The notes below the pieces were generated by a model. The model did no database searches and was not told where the DNA came from. It worked only from the letters and a program-made list of their open reading frames with translations. Shown in pieces: positions 8,878 to 15,742 of a stretch of DNA of 64,000 bases. A program made the position numbers and the translations under genes. The DNA is taken from contig JASJPB010000002.1 of the NCBI GenBank assembly GCA_031426915.1, positions 142,593 to 206,592 on the forward strand. Direction: 5' to 3'. How positions within the stretch are numbered: the stretch's first letter is position 1; each line of letters opens with the position of its first letter. This DNA comes from Sulfurimicrobium sp031426915 (GTDB lineage Bacteria > Pseudomonadota > Gammaproteobacteria > Burkholderiales > Sulfuricellaceae).

Positions 8878-9141
8878 TTATAGCTCCCCCGGAGCATATG
8901 CGCTTATGCTGAGGGCATGAATCCGGGTTTGCATTAAATCGCCGAGGGAATTATATATCATGCGGTGGCGGGAAATCGTCATCTTTCCTTCAAACTGCGG
9001 TGAAACAATGGTCAGGGTGTAATGTCCGCCGCCGCCCTTTGCGCCTTCGTGACCGGCGTGCAAAGCGCTTTCGTCGCCGATTTCCAGCGCTTCGGGTTGG
9101 AGTGAGGCAAGCCTTTGCCGGATAAGTTCAATGGTATTCAT
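8878..9141 (-). CDS. BolA family protein
   Basis: An 87-residue BolA/YrbA-type protein. The typical elements are the N-terminal helix MNTIELIRQRL, the loop with GHYTLTIVSPQFEGK and the helix RHRMIYNSLGDLM. BolA proteins bind [2Fe-2S] clusters together with monothiol glutaredoxins and influence cell shape and stress responses. The ATG overlaps the yciI stop (ATGA), so translation is probably coupled. The loop His often used for cluster binding may be one of the His residues near 33; this was not verified. Confidence 0.9.
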   Translation of the reverse strand: MNTIELIRQRLASLQPEALEIGDESALHAGHEGAKGGGGHYTLTIVSPQFEGKMTISRHRMIYNSLGDLMQTRIHALSISAYAPGEL

Positions 9142-9440
9142 GCGGGCAACACTTTCTTGAAGGGTTTGATGTCGACGCGGGCATAAACGCCGGCGCTCAC
9201 ATAAGGATCGGCTTCCGCCCATGTCTTTGCGGCATGCAGGGATTCGAATTCGGCCACGATCAGGCTGCCGCTGAAACCCGCCGGCCCTGGCTCCGGGCTG
9301 TCGATGGCGGGGAAGGGGCCGGCCAGCATCAGGCGGCCGTTGTTTTGCAGTTCGGCAAGTCGCGCCAGGTGAGCGGGGCGGGCGGCAAGGCGCTGATCGA
9401 GGCTGCCTGGCGTGTCTTCAGCGAAAATTGCGTAAAGCAT
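9138..9440 (-). CDS. yciI: YciI family protein
   Basis: A 100-residue small alpha/beta protein (ferredoxin-like, YCII superfamily): MLYAIFAEDTPGSLDQRLAARPAHL with the conserved His-Asp pocket residues, the GRLMLAGPFPA strand and the tail WAEADPYVSAGVYARVDIKPFKKVLP. YciI proteins are dehydrochlorinase-like in fold, but their physiological substrate is unknown. The gene overlaps bolA by 4 bp and starts about 10 bp after the yciB stop, so it is operonic. Confidence 0.93.
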   Translation of the reverse strand: MLYAIFAEDTPGSLDQRLAARPAHLARLAELQNNGRLMLAGPFPAIDSPEPGPAGFSGSLIVAEFESLHAAKTWAEADPYVSAGVYARVDIKPFKKVLPA

Positions 9441-9449
9441 CAGGGCTCC

Positions 9450-9983
9450 TCATTTTTCATCTTCGATATATTTCGAAAGCATCAAACCTTGCAGGATCAC
9501 GAAGACGAACATCAGTCCCATGCTGCCGAACAGCTTGAAATTGACCCAGGTGTCGGTGGAAAAATTGAAGGCGATATAAAGATTGGCGCATCCCATCACC
9601 AGGAAAAACAGCACCCAGCTCAGATTCAAATTGCGCCACACGAAGTCCGGGGCGGAAAACTGTTTTTCCATCATGGTGCGGATCAGGTTCTTGCGGAAAA
9701 ACGTCGCGCTGATCGTCAATACCGTGGCAAACAGCCAGTAAAGGACGGTGGGCTTCCACTTGATGAAGGTTTCATCGTGCAGGAACAAGGTCGCGCCGCC
9801 GAACAGCGTGATGATGGCCAGGCTCACCCACAGCATGGTGTCCACCTTGCGGTGGCGTACCCAGACCCAGCCGATCTGGGCGAAGGTGGCGACAATCGCA
9901 ACGGCGGTGGCAGTATAGATGCCATAGATCTTGAAAGCAGCGAAGAACAGGATGATGGGAAAGAAATCGAACAGAAATTTCAT
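9450..9983 (-). CDS. yciB: Inner-membrane septation protein YciB (IspZ)
   Basis: A 177-residue protein with five to six hydrophobic helices, beginning MKFLFDFFPIILFFAAFKIYG, with the family motifs WKPTVLYWLF, the RKNLIRTMM region and LNLSWVLFF. YciB/IspZ is an inner-membrane protein that interacts with elongasome and divisome components and affects envelope integrity and septation. It is first in the group yciB-yciI-bolA-PPIase and is divergent from the PHP gene. Confidence 0.95.
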   Translation of the reverse strand: MKFLFDFFPIILFFAAFKIYGIYTATAVAIVATFAQIGWVWVRHRKVDTMLWVSLAIITLFGGATLFLHDETFIKWKPTVLYWLFATVLTISATFFRKNLIRTMMEKQFSAPDFVWRNLNLSWVLFFLVMGCANLYIAFNFSTDTWVNFKLFGSMGLMFVFVILQGLMLSKYIEDEK

Positions 9984-10059
9984 ATGGGTGGTATGGCTTC
10001 ATTTCAATAGACTGAGCATTTTGCTATGATTAGGCCCCTTGTTACAAGTTCCCCATTGC

Positions 10060-10926
10060 ATGCCCACCATTGACTTGCACAGTCATTCCACTATTTCAGA
10101 CGGCACCTACACGCCAAGCGAGCTGGTTAGATACGCAGCCGCCCAGGGGGTTGAGGTCATGGCGCTCACCGATCATGACGATGTGGGCGGACTGGAAGAA
10201 GCCCGTGCCATTGCCGGAGAACTGGGCATCTGCCTGATCAATGGGGTCGAGATTTCCGTCACCTGGAACGGGCGCACCATCCACATCGTCGGCCTGCGCA
10301 TTGATCCTACCCATGTGGACTTGCTGGCTGGACTGGAAGCGATCCGTGCCGGACGCCTGACCCGAGCCGAAGCCATCGCGGCTGAACTGGACAAGGCCGG
10401 CATCAGCGGTAGCCTGGCCGGGGCGCATGGATATGCGCAGGAACGCATTATCAGCCGTACCCATTTTGCCCGTTTCCTGGTGGCTCATGGTCATGCCAAG
10501 GACGTCAAGGCGGTATTCAAAAAATATCTCGTCAAGGGCAAGCCGGGACATGTCTCCCACCGCTGGGCGGATATGACGCAAGCCATCGGCTGGATCAAGG
10601 ATAGCGGCGGGGTGGCAGTGCTCGCCCATCCGGGTCGCTACGACATCGGAAAAACGACCTTGCATGCACTGTTTTCAGCGTTCAAGGAGGCGGGCGGCGA
10701 AGCGGTGGAGGTAGTGTCGGGCAGCCATACCCCGCAGCAGTACCTTCAATTTGCCGATTTCGCCAAACAATATGGCCTGTTGGCGTCGGTCGGCTCTGAC
10801 TATCACGGCCCAGCGCATAACTATTACGATATGGGCAGGCTGCCGCCCTTGCCGGCCGGTTGCATGCCGGTATGGCAGGGCTGGCCCGAACTGGCCCGCT
10901 TCGACAACCCGCATGCCTGCACCTGA
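10060..10926 (+). CDS. PHP-domain phosphoesterase (YciV / RNase AM family)
   Basis: A 288-residue PHP metalloenzyme. Metal ligands are visible in DLHSHSTISDG (H7, H9), ALTDHDDVGG, ISRTHFARFLV and AHPGRYD. E. coli YciV (RNase AM) is a 5'-3' exonuclease that matures rRNA 5' ends and hydrolyses 3',5'-nucleoside bisphosphates; this is the likely role. The ATG just before PTIDLHSHS is preferred over an upstream TTG (10039). It begins a plus-strand housekeeping run (PHP, yciO, M50 protease, trpS) that is conserved in betaproteobacteria. Confidence 0.93.
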   Translation: MPTIDLHSHSTISDGTYTPSELVRYAAAQGVEVMALTDHDDVGGLEEARAIAGELGICLINGVEISVTWNGRTIHIVGLRIDPTHVDLLAGLEAIRAGRLTRAEAIAAELDKAGISGSLAGAHGYAQERIISRTHFARFLVAHGHAKDVKAVFKKYLVKGKPGHVSHRWADMTQAIGWIKDSGGVAVLAHPGRYDIGKTTLHALFSAFKEAGGEAVEVVSGSHTPQQYLQFADFAKQYGLLASVGSDYHGPAHNYYDMGRLPPLPAGCMPVWQGWPELARFDNPHACT

Positions 10927-10942
10927 AACCGGAAACGACTTC

Positions 10943-11572
10943 ATGGCTCAATTCTTTACTGTTCATCCCGACAATCCCCAGTCGCGCCTGATCCATCAGG
11001 CAGTTGAAATCATCAAAAATGGTGGCGTGGTGGTGTATCCCACCGATTCCTGCTACGCCCTGGGCTGCCATCTCGGCGACAAGGAGGCGATGCAGCGCAT
11101 CCGCGACATACGGGGTGTGGACGAGCGCCACCATTTCACGCTGGTGTGTCGCGACCTTTCCGAACTGGCGCATTACGCGCGGGTGGACAACAAGCAATAT
11201 CGCCTGCTCAAAGCCAATACGCCGGGCAGCTACACCTTCATCCTGCAGGCCACCAAGGAAGTGCCGCGCCGTCTGCAGCACCCCAAGCGCGCCACGATCG
11301 GCCTCAGGGTCCCGGACCACGCGGTGGCGCTGGCCTTGCTGGAAGATTTGAACGAGCCTTTGCTGAGTTCCACCCTGATGTTGCCGGGAGACGATGAGCC
11401 CCTTAGCGACGGCGAGGAAATCCGCGATCGCCTGGAAAAACACGTGGACCTGATTCTCGACAGCGGCAGTTGCTGCATCGGGATGTCCACCGTGATCGAC
11501 CTGACCGGCAGCGAGCCGGTATTGATCCGCGCCGGCAAGGGCAGTCTGGAACCTTTCGGGTTGGAAGACTGA
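10943..11572 (+). CDS. yciO: YciO/Sua5/YrdC family threonylcarbamoyl-AMP synthase-like protein
   Basis: A 209-residue YrdC-fold protein: NGGVVVYPTDSCYALGC at residues 26-42, the KRATIGLRVPDH strand and the C-terminal STVIDLTGSEPVLIRAGKG. YrdC/Sua5 makes threonylcarbamoyl-AMP for tRNA t6A. YciO homologues share the fold and show weak activity, so they may not be the main enzyme. It begins 16 bp after the PHP stop, and its TGA shares an A with the next ATG. Confidence 0.9.
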   Translation: MAQFFTVHPDNPQSRLIHQAVEIIKNGGVVVYPTDSCYALGCHLGDKEAMQRIRDIRGVDERHHFTLVCRDLSELAHYARVDNKQYRLLKANTPGSYTFILQATKEVPRRLQHPKRATIGLRVPDHAVALALLEDLNEPLLSSTLMLPGDDEPLSDGEEIRDRLEKHVDLILDSGSCCIGMSTVIDLTGSEPVLIRAGKGSLEPFGLED

Positions 11573-12258
11573 TGCAAACGAACCTGATACTGGAGTTGAT
11601 CCAGCATCTCTCGGCCCTGTCGCTGCCGCAGCAAATCGCCGTTTCGCTGATCCCCGTCCTGCTCGCCATCACCTTGCACGAGGCGGCTCACGGCTACGCC
11701 GCCAAACACTTCGGCGACACCACCGCCTACATGCTGGGGCGCATCAGCCTCAACCCACTGCGCCACATCGACCCCATTGGCACGGTGCTGGTGCCCCTGG
11801 TGACGCTGGCTCTGGGCGGCATCCTGTTCGGCTGGGCCAAGCCGGTACCGGTGAATTTCGGTCATCTGCGCAATCCCAAGAAAGACATGTTGTGGGTGGC
11901 GGCCGCCGGTCCCGGCACCAATCTGCTGATGGCCCTGTTCTGGGGCCTGGTGGTGAAAATTTCCACAGTCATGCCGCAGGTCACCCAGTCGGTCGAAATG
12001 TTCATCCTCATGGGCGCGGTCGGGGTATGGATCAACACCGTGCTCATGGTGCTGAACCTGTTGCCGCTGCTGCCGCTGGATGGCGGGCGCATCGCGGTGA
12101 GTCTGCTGCCGTCGCGTCTGGCCTACAGCTATGCGCGGATCGAACCCTACGGCATGATTATTCTGGTGCTGCTGCTGTTTTCCGGTGCGCTGAACGTCAT
12201 CCTGTGGCCGATGATCGGTTTCACCATGGCGCTTATCTCCTCTCTTTTTGGACTCTGA
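11572..12258 (+). CDS. Site-2 protease family membrane metalloprotease (M50B)
   Basis: A 228-residue polytopic membrane zinc protease. The HExxH motif is HEAAH (36-40) in the first long helix. The third ligand motif NLLPLLPLDGGRI (NxxPxxPLDGGR) lies near residue 160. It has six predicted membrane segments and no PDZ domain, the minimal YwhC/Rv2625-like type. The substrate is unknown. The start ATG overlaps the yciO stop by one base, so expression is coupled. Confidence 0.93.
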   Translation: MQTNLILELIQHLSALSLPQQIAVSLIPVLLAITLHEAAHGYAAKHFGDTTAYMLGRISLNPLRHIDPIGTVLVPLVTLALGGILFGWAKPVPVNFGHLRNPKKDMLWVAAAGPGTNLLMALFWGLVVKISTVMPQVTQSVEMFILMGAVGVWINTVLMVLNLLPLLPLDGGRIAVSLLPSRLAYSYARIEPYGMIILVLLLFSGALNVILWPMIGFTMALISSLFGL

Positions 12259-12276
12259 CAAGGACGTTTGACTAAC

Positions 12277-13479
12277 ATGTATCAGGAACGTGTGTTATCC
12301 GGCATGCGCCCCACCGGCGGCCTGCATCTTGGCCACTACCACGGCGTGCTGAAAAACTGGGTGGATTTGCAGCATGAATTCGAATGCCTGTTCTTTGTTG
12401 CCGACTGGCACGCGCTCACCACCCACTACGACACCCCGGAGGTGATCGAGCAGAACGTGTGGGAAATGGTGATCGACTGGCTCGCCGCCGGTGTCGATCC
12501 GTCCAACGCCACGCTGTTCATCCAGTCGCGCGTGCCGGAGCATGCCGAGCTGCACCTGCTGCTGTCCATGATGACGCCGCTGGGCTGGCTGGAACGTGTG
12601 CCGACCTACAAGGACCAGCAGGAAAAGCTGTCGGAAAAGGATCTGAGCACCTACGGCTTCCTCGGTTACCCCTTGCTGCAAAGTGCCGACATCCTGATCT
12701 ACCGCGCCAACAAGGTGCCGGTAGGCGAGGACCAGGTGCCGCACATCGAGTTCACGCGCGAAATCGCACGCCGCTTCAACCACCTCTATGGGCGCGAACC
12801 CGGCTTCGAGGAAAAGGCCGAAGCCGCGGTGAAAAAACTCGGCAGCAAGCGCGCCAAGCTTTACGAGGAACTGCGCAAGCGCTACCAGGAACAGGGTGAC
12901 GACGAGGCGCTGGAATCCGCCCACGCGCTGCTCAACGAGCAGCAGAACCTGTCGCTGGGCGACCGCGAGCGCCTGTTCGGCTTCCTCGAAGGCGGCGGCA
13001 AGATGATCCTGGTGGAACCTGAGTCGTTGCTCACCGCCGCCTCGCGCATGCCGGGCCTGGATGGGCAGAAAATGTCCAAGTCCTACCACAACACCATCAC
13101 GCTGCGCGAAGACGCCGACAGCGTGAACAGGAAGATCCGTACCATGCCCACCGACCCCGCACGGGTGCGTCGCACCGACCCGGGCGACCCGGCCAAGTGC
13201 CCGGTGTGGTCCTTCCACATGGTCTATTCCAACGACGCCACGCGCGAATGGGTGCAACAGGGCTGCAAGAGCGCCGGCATCGGCTGCATCGAATGCAAGC
13301 AGCCGGTGATCGAGGCCGTGCTGAGGGAACAGGAACCGATGCGCGAACGCGCCAAAATGTACGAGGAAGACCCGACCCTGGTGCGCAACATCATCGCCGA
13401 CGGCTGCGAAAAAGCGCGCAAGCTGGCGAACGAGACCATGCGCGACGTGAGGGAGGCGATGGGGTTGAATTACGGTTAA
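12277..13479 (+). CDS. trpS: Tryptophanyl-tRNA synthetase
   Basis: A 400-residue class I synthetase charging tRNA-Trp. It has the HIGH-equivalent GGLHLGHYHG near residue 14 and the KMSKS loop intact in GQKMSKSYHN near residue 265. It is longer than the E. coli enzyme (334) because of a roughly 60-residue, charged, coiled-coil-like insertion (about 170-240: KLGSKRAKLYEELRKRY onward) found in this betaproteobacterial subtype. A TTG three codons earlier (12268) is possible. ATG is preferred on family starts, although the AAGGA ribosome site is 12 bases away. Confidence 0.95.
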   Translation: MYQERVLSGMRPTGGLHLGHYHGVLKNWVDLQHEFECLFFVADWHALTTHYDTPEVIEQNVWEMVIDWLAAGVDPSNATLFIQSRVPEHAELHLLLSMMTPLGWLERVPTYKDQQEKLSEKDLSTYGFLGYPLLQSADILIYRANKVPVGEDQVPHIEFTREIARRFNHLYGREPGFEEKAEAAVKKLGSKRAKLYEELRKRYQEQGDDEALESAHALLNEQQNLSLGDRERLFGFLEGGGKMILVEPESLLTAASRMPGLDGQKMSKSYHNTITLREDADSVNRKIRTMPTDPARVRRTDPGDPAKCPVWSFHMVYSNDATREWVQQGCKSAGIGCIECKQPVIEAVLREQEPMRERAKMYEEDPTLVRNIIADGCEKARKLANETMRDVREAMGLNYG

Positions 13480-13554
13480 ATTTATTTGCATGGAACTCCC
13501 CGCAAAGTGATCAAACAGGGCATTTCAAATCATTTTCGACGCGAAGCCATAATC

Positions 13555-13704
13555 ATGGCAGGGTTGTTATTTGTCCTGATATTGCTCGGTTTAATTGCTT
13601 CATTTATCGGCCCATACATCATCCGTTATATCGAAGTTGATCGGTGCCTGGATTCTGGAGGTAAATACAATTACGAGACTAGCCGTTGCCTTCACGAAAA
13701 GTGA
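13555..13704 (+). CDS. Small membrane protein with CLDxGGxYxYxxxxC motif
   Basis: A 49-residue product: one hydrophobic helix (AGLLFVLILLGLIASFIG), then RYIEVDRCLDSGGKYNYE and a second Cys. The C-x-D-x-G-G-x-(Y/W)-x-Y...C pattern recurs in small proteobacterial inner-membrane proteins of unknown function, with the tail probably in the periplasm. A longer frame runs back to 13486, but the hydrophobic start and a weak GCGAAG-type leader favour this ATG. Confidence 0.5.
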   Translation: MAGLLFVLILLGLIASFIGPYIIRYIEVDRCLDSGGKYNYETSRCLHEK

Positions 13705-13729
13705 TGCCTGTGACTTGGTAGTTGCATAG

Positions 13730-13756
13730 GTTGGGTAAAGGCGCAGCGTTGCCCAA
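13730..13756. repeat. Short palindromic intergenic repeat (GTTGGG...CCCAAC)
   Basis: GTTGGG and CCCAAC arms around a purine-rich loop, of the GTTGGG(T)-AAGCGCAGC-CCCAAC type that is widely scattered in environmental bacteria. It lies between the small membrane gene and the RAYT repeats. Confidence 0.5.
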
Positions 13757-13806
13757 CTGCATCGAGCGTTTGGCTTGGCACACCTACACGGGTCTTGACC
13801 CCCAGA

Positions 13807-13829
13807 GGGGTCAGGTCTTGCCTTTTGCC
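13807..13829. repeat. RAYT-associated repeat, downstream copy
   Basis: A 23-base sequence beginning GGGGTCAGGTCTTGCC. It reappears in opposite orientation twice upstream of the transposase (inside 14648-14747 and 14748-14847). It encodes the last residues and stop of the transposase, so the coding region and the repeat overlap. A small GACCCC/GGGGTC hairpin abuts it at 13797-13812. Confidence 0.75.
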
Positions 13830-14692
13830 TTCTCAACTTCCCAAGCGCCCACAATACGACTCACCCTAGCCACCGATAGACCAATCTCTCTCGCTATCGC
13901 GCTCATGGTGTACCCGCCTTCGGTATGCGCAAGCGCAATGGCCTCGTTCCGGGAACGAGTGGCGAAGTAAGATGCCAACTCCTTGGGCTGCGGTCGCCGC
14001 TGGACACTCGGTATATTGGACGCCCCCGCCTGCTCCGGGGCCAACAAGGCCTGCATGCGCGTTATGAATGCCTCATCGCCCAAATACATTTGCGCCCTGA
14101 GCGCGTCGTCCCACAGCCTCACGCCCTTGCCACGCGCCACCAGCGTCGCATAGCGCTTGGCGGCCAGCGCGCGGTCACGGCCAGAAATGGCATCCCGCCC
14201 CAGCAAATAGCCATGCACCGCCGCCGAATCCAGCCAGGCAGGCGCGTCCGCCTGACCCACATGCGCGCGGTAACTGCTCCAAGGCCATTGCGCCGCCTCC
14301 GCCACCATGCCCGCTCGCACCGGATTCAAATCCACATAGCGGCACACCTCAAGCAAATAGGCATCCCGATCCACCAGAATTCCCTTGAACCGCCCCTGGA
14401 ACAAATGGCCCACCTTGCCATGGCGGCGATTGTAGGCCTGGGTATAAACCCCGTTGACCTGCCGCATAAGCCCCGACAAATTTGCGCGGCGCGTGTGCAG
14501 CACCAAGTGGTAGTGATTGTCCATCAGGCAAAACGCTAGCACGCAGGCATCAAATCGCTCCAAAGCCTGCGCAATGACATCGACAAATGCTATGCGATCG
14601 GTATCATCATCGAAAATGGGCTCGCGCCGGTCACCGCGCGAAGTGACGTGGTAAACCGCGCCGGGAAATTCGATGCGCAGAGGTCTGGACAT
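13811..14692 (-). mobile_element. REP-associated tyrosine transposase (RAYT, Y1/HUH family)
   Basis: A 293-residue single-strand HUH transposase of the IS200/RAYT type, read on the minus strand. It starts MSRPLRIEFPGAVYHVTSRG. The metal-binding HUH motif is NHYHL (residues about 58-62). The catalytic-Tyr helix region is YTQAYNRRHGKVGHLFQGRF. A C-terminal helix-turn-helix (YTMSAIAREIGLSVARVSRIV) extends beyond the minimal fold. Inverted copies of one repeat lie on both sides, the usual RAYT-REP layout. RAYTs act on REP or BIME-like hairpins and are normally domesticated rather than freely mobile. The gene appears intact. Confidence 0.92.
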
Positions 14693-14847
14693 GGGGGTAT
14701 GTTATCTAGGCTGGTGGCAAAAGGCAAGACCTGACCCCGTTGGCTCCGTGGTAAACCGCTCCGGGGAATTCGATGCGCAAAGGTCTGGACATGGGGGTAT
14801 GTTAACCGGCGAGGTGGCAAAAGGCAAGACCTGACCCCGTGGGTTTC
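14648..14847. repeat. Two tandem 100-bp direct repeats covering the transposase 5' end
   Basis: Unit 1 (14648-14747) and unit 2 (14748-14847) align without gaps at about 88 of 100 positions by my count. Each holds the first transposase codons in reverse, a spacer and the RAYT repeat ending CAAGACCTGACCCCGT. Unit 2 therefore carries a duplicated, non-functional copy of the transposase start. Confidence 0.88.
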
Positions 14848-15598
14848 GCAACACCGGGAAGCAGTCCTGGCGGCCAAGCCGCAGCCTCCTGCATTTGCGG
14901 TTTCGCCCGAAGATTACCTTGCCCAAATCGAGGCCATTCGGGTTGAGGACGCTTATCACAGTTTGTCGATCGAACGCTATCGGGTCACGCCAGAGCTCAT
15001 TCGCAAAATCGAACAAGAGCAATGGAATCCCGAGGAGAGCCATGATGATCAACGCCAAGTGGATGCCATGGCAGCCCGTGGCTATCTGGATGCTTTCAGT
15101 CTGGTCAAGGAAGATGCGGGTCGAGTATTTGCCGCCAGGGAGTCGGCTCCAGAGCTGTTTGCGCGGCTCTTTGCGGAACGGCATCAGTCCTGGTTCCAGA
15201 AACTATTCGGCCCTTCCGTGGATGCGGGAATTCTCGAGCGGAAAGATTTGGTCGGTTATCGGCGCCATATGGTCTTTCTGCGTGGATCGTTGCACTCGCC
15301 GCCGCACTACGATTATATACGCGACGGCATGGAGGCATTGCGGGAGTGCTTCCTTGCGGAGCCCGATGCGTTCGTGCGAGCGGTGCTCGGCCACTGGCTC
15401 TTCGGGTTCATCCATCCCTACATGGACGGCAATGGCCGCATGGCGCGCTTTACCATGAATCTCATGTTGGCATCCGGAGGCTACCCCTGGACCGTGATTC
15501 ATGTTGAGGATCGGGCAAGGTATATGGCTGCGCTCGAAAAGGCCAGTGTGGAAGATGATCTGGGGACGTTCGCGAACTTCGTTGGGGAATGTGTGTAA
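14831..15598 (+). pseudogene. Fic-domain protein, 5'-truncated
   Basis: The reading frame is open from 14735, but homology to Fic proteins starts only at about 14855 (REAVLAAKPQPPAFAVSPEDY). Family members of this type have roughly 100 or more further N-terminal residues, which are replaced here by the RAYT repeats. The catalytic loop HPYMDGNGRMAR (HxFxDGNGRxxR with Tyr for Phe) is intact. The alpha-inhibitory motif reads SLSIER where SxxIEG is usual. No ATG exists in frame before the catalytic region; the first plausible start is TTG at 14963. An intact Fic would transfer AMP to a target hydroxyl. It is probably decayed, though a short product is possible. Confidence 0.7.
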
Positions 15599-15742
15599 AG
15601 GGGTGATTCTCGGTGGATGGGTTTGCCAGCAATAACACGCTTGAAGCCAGCGCAACTCCGACCATCAACCCGGAAGGCTCTTGAATTACGCGCATCCAGC
15701 CTCAGTTTCCTGTTTAAGAATTACATCAATCAGGGATCAAGC

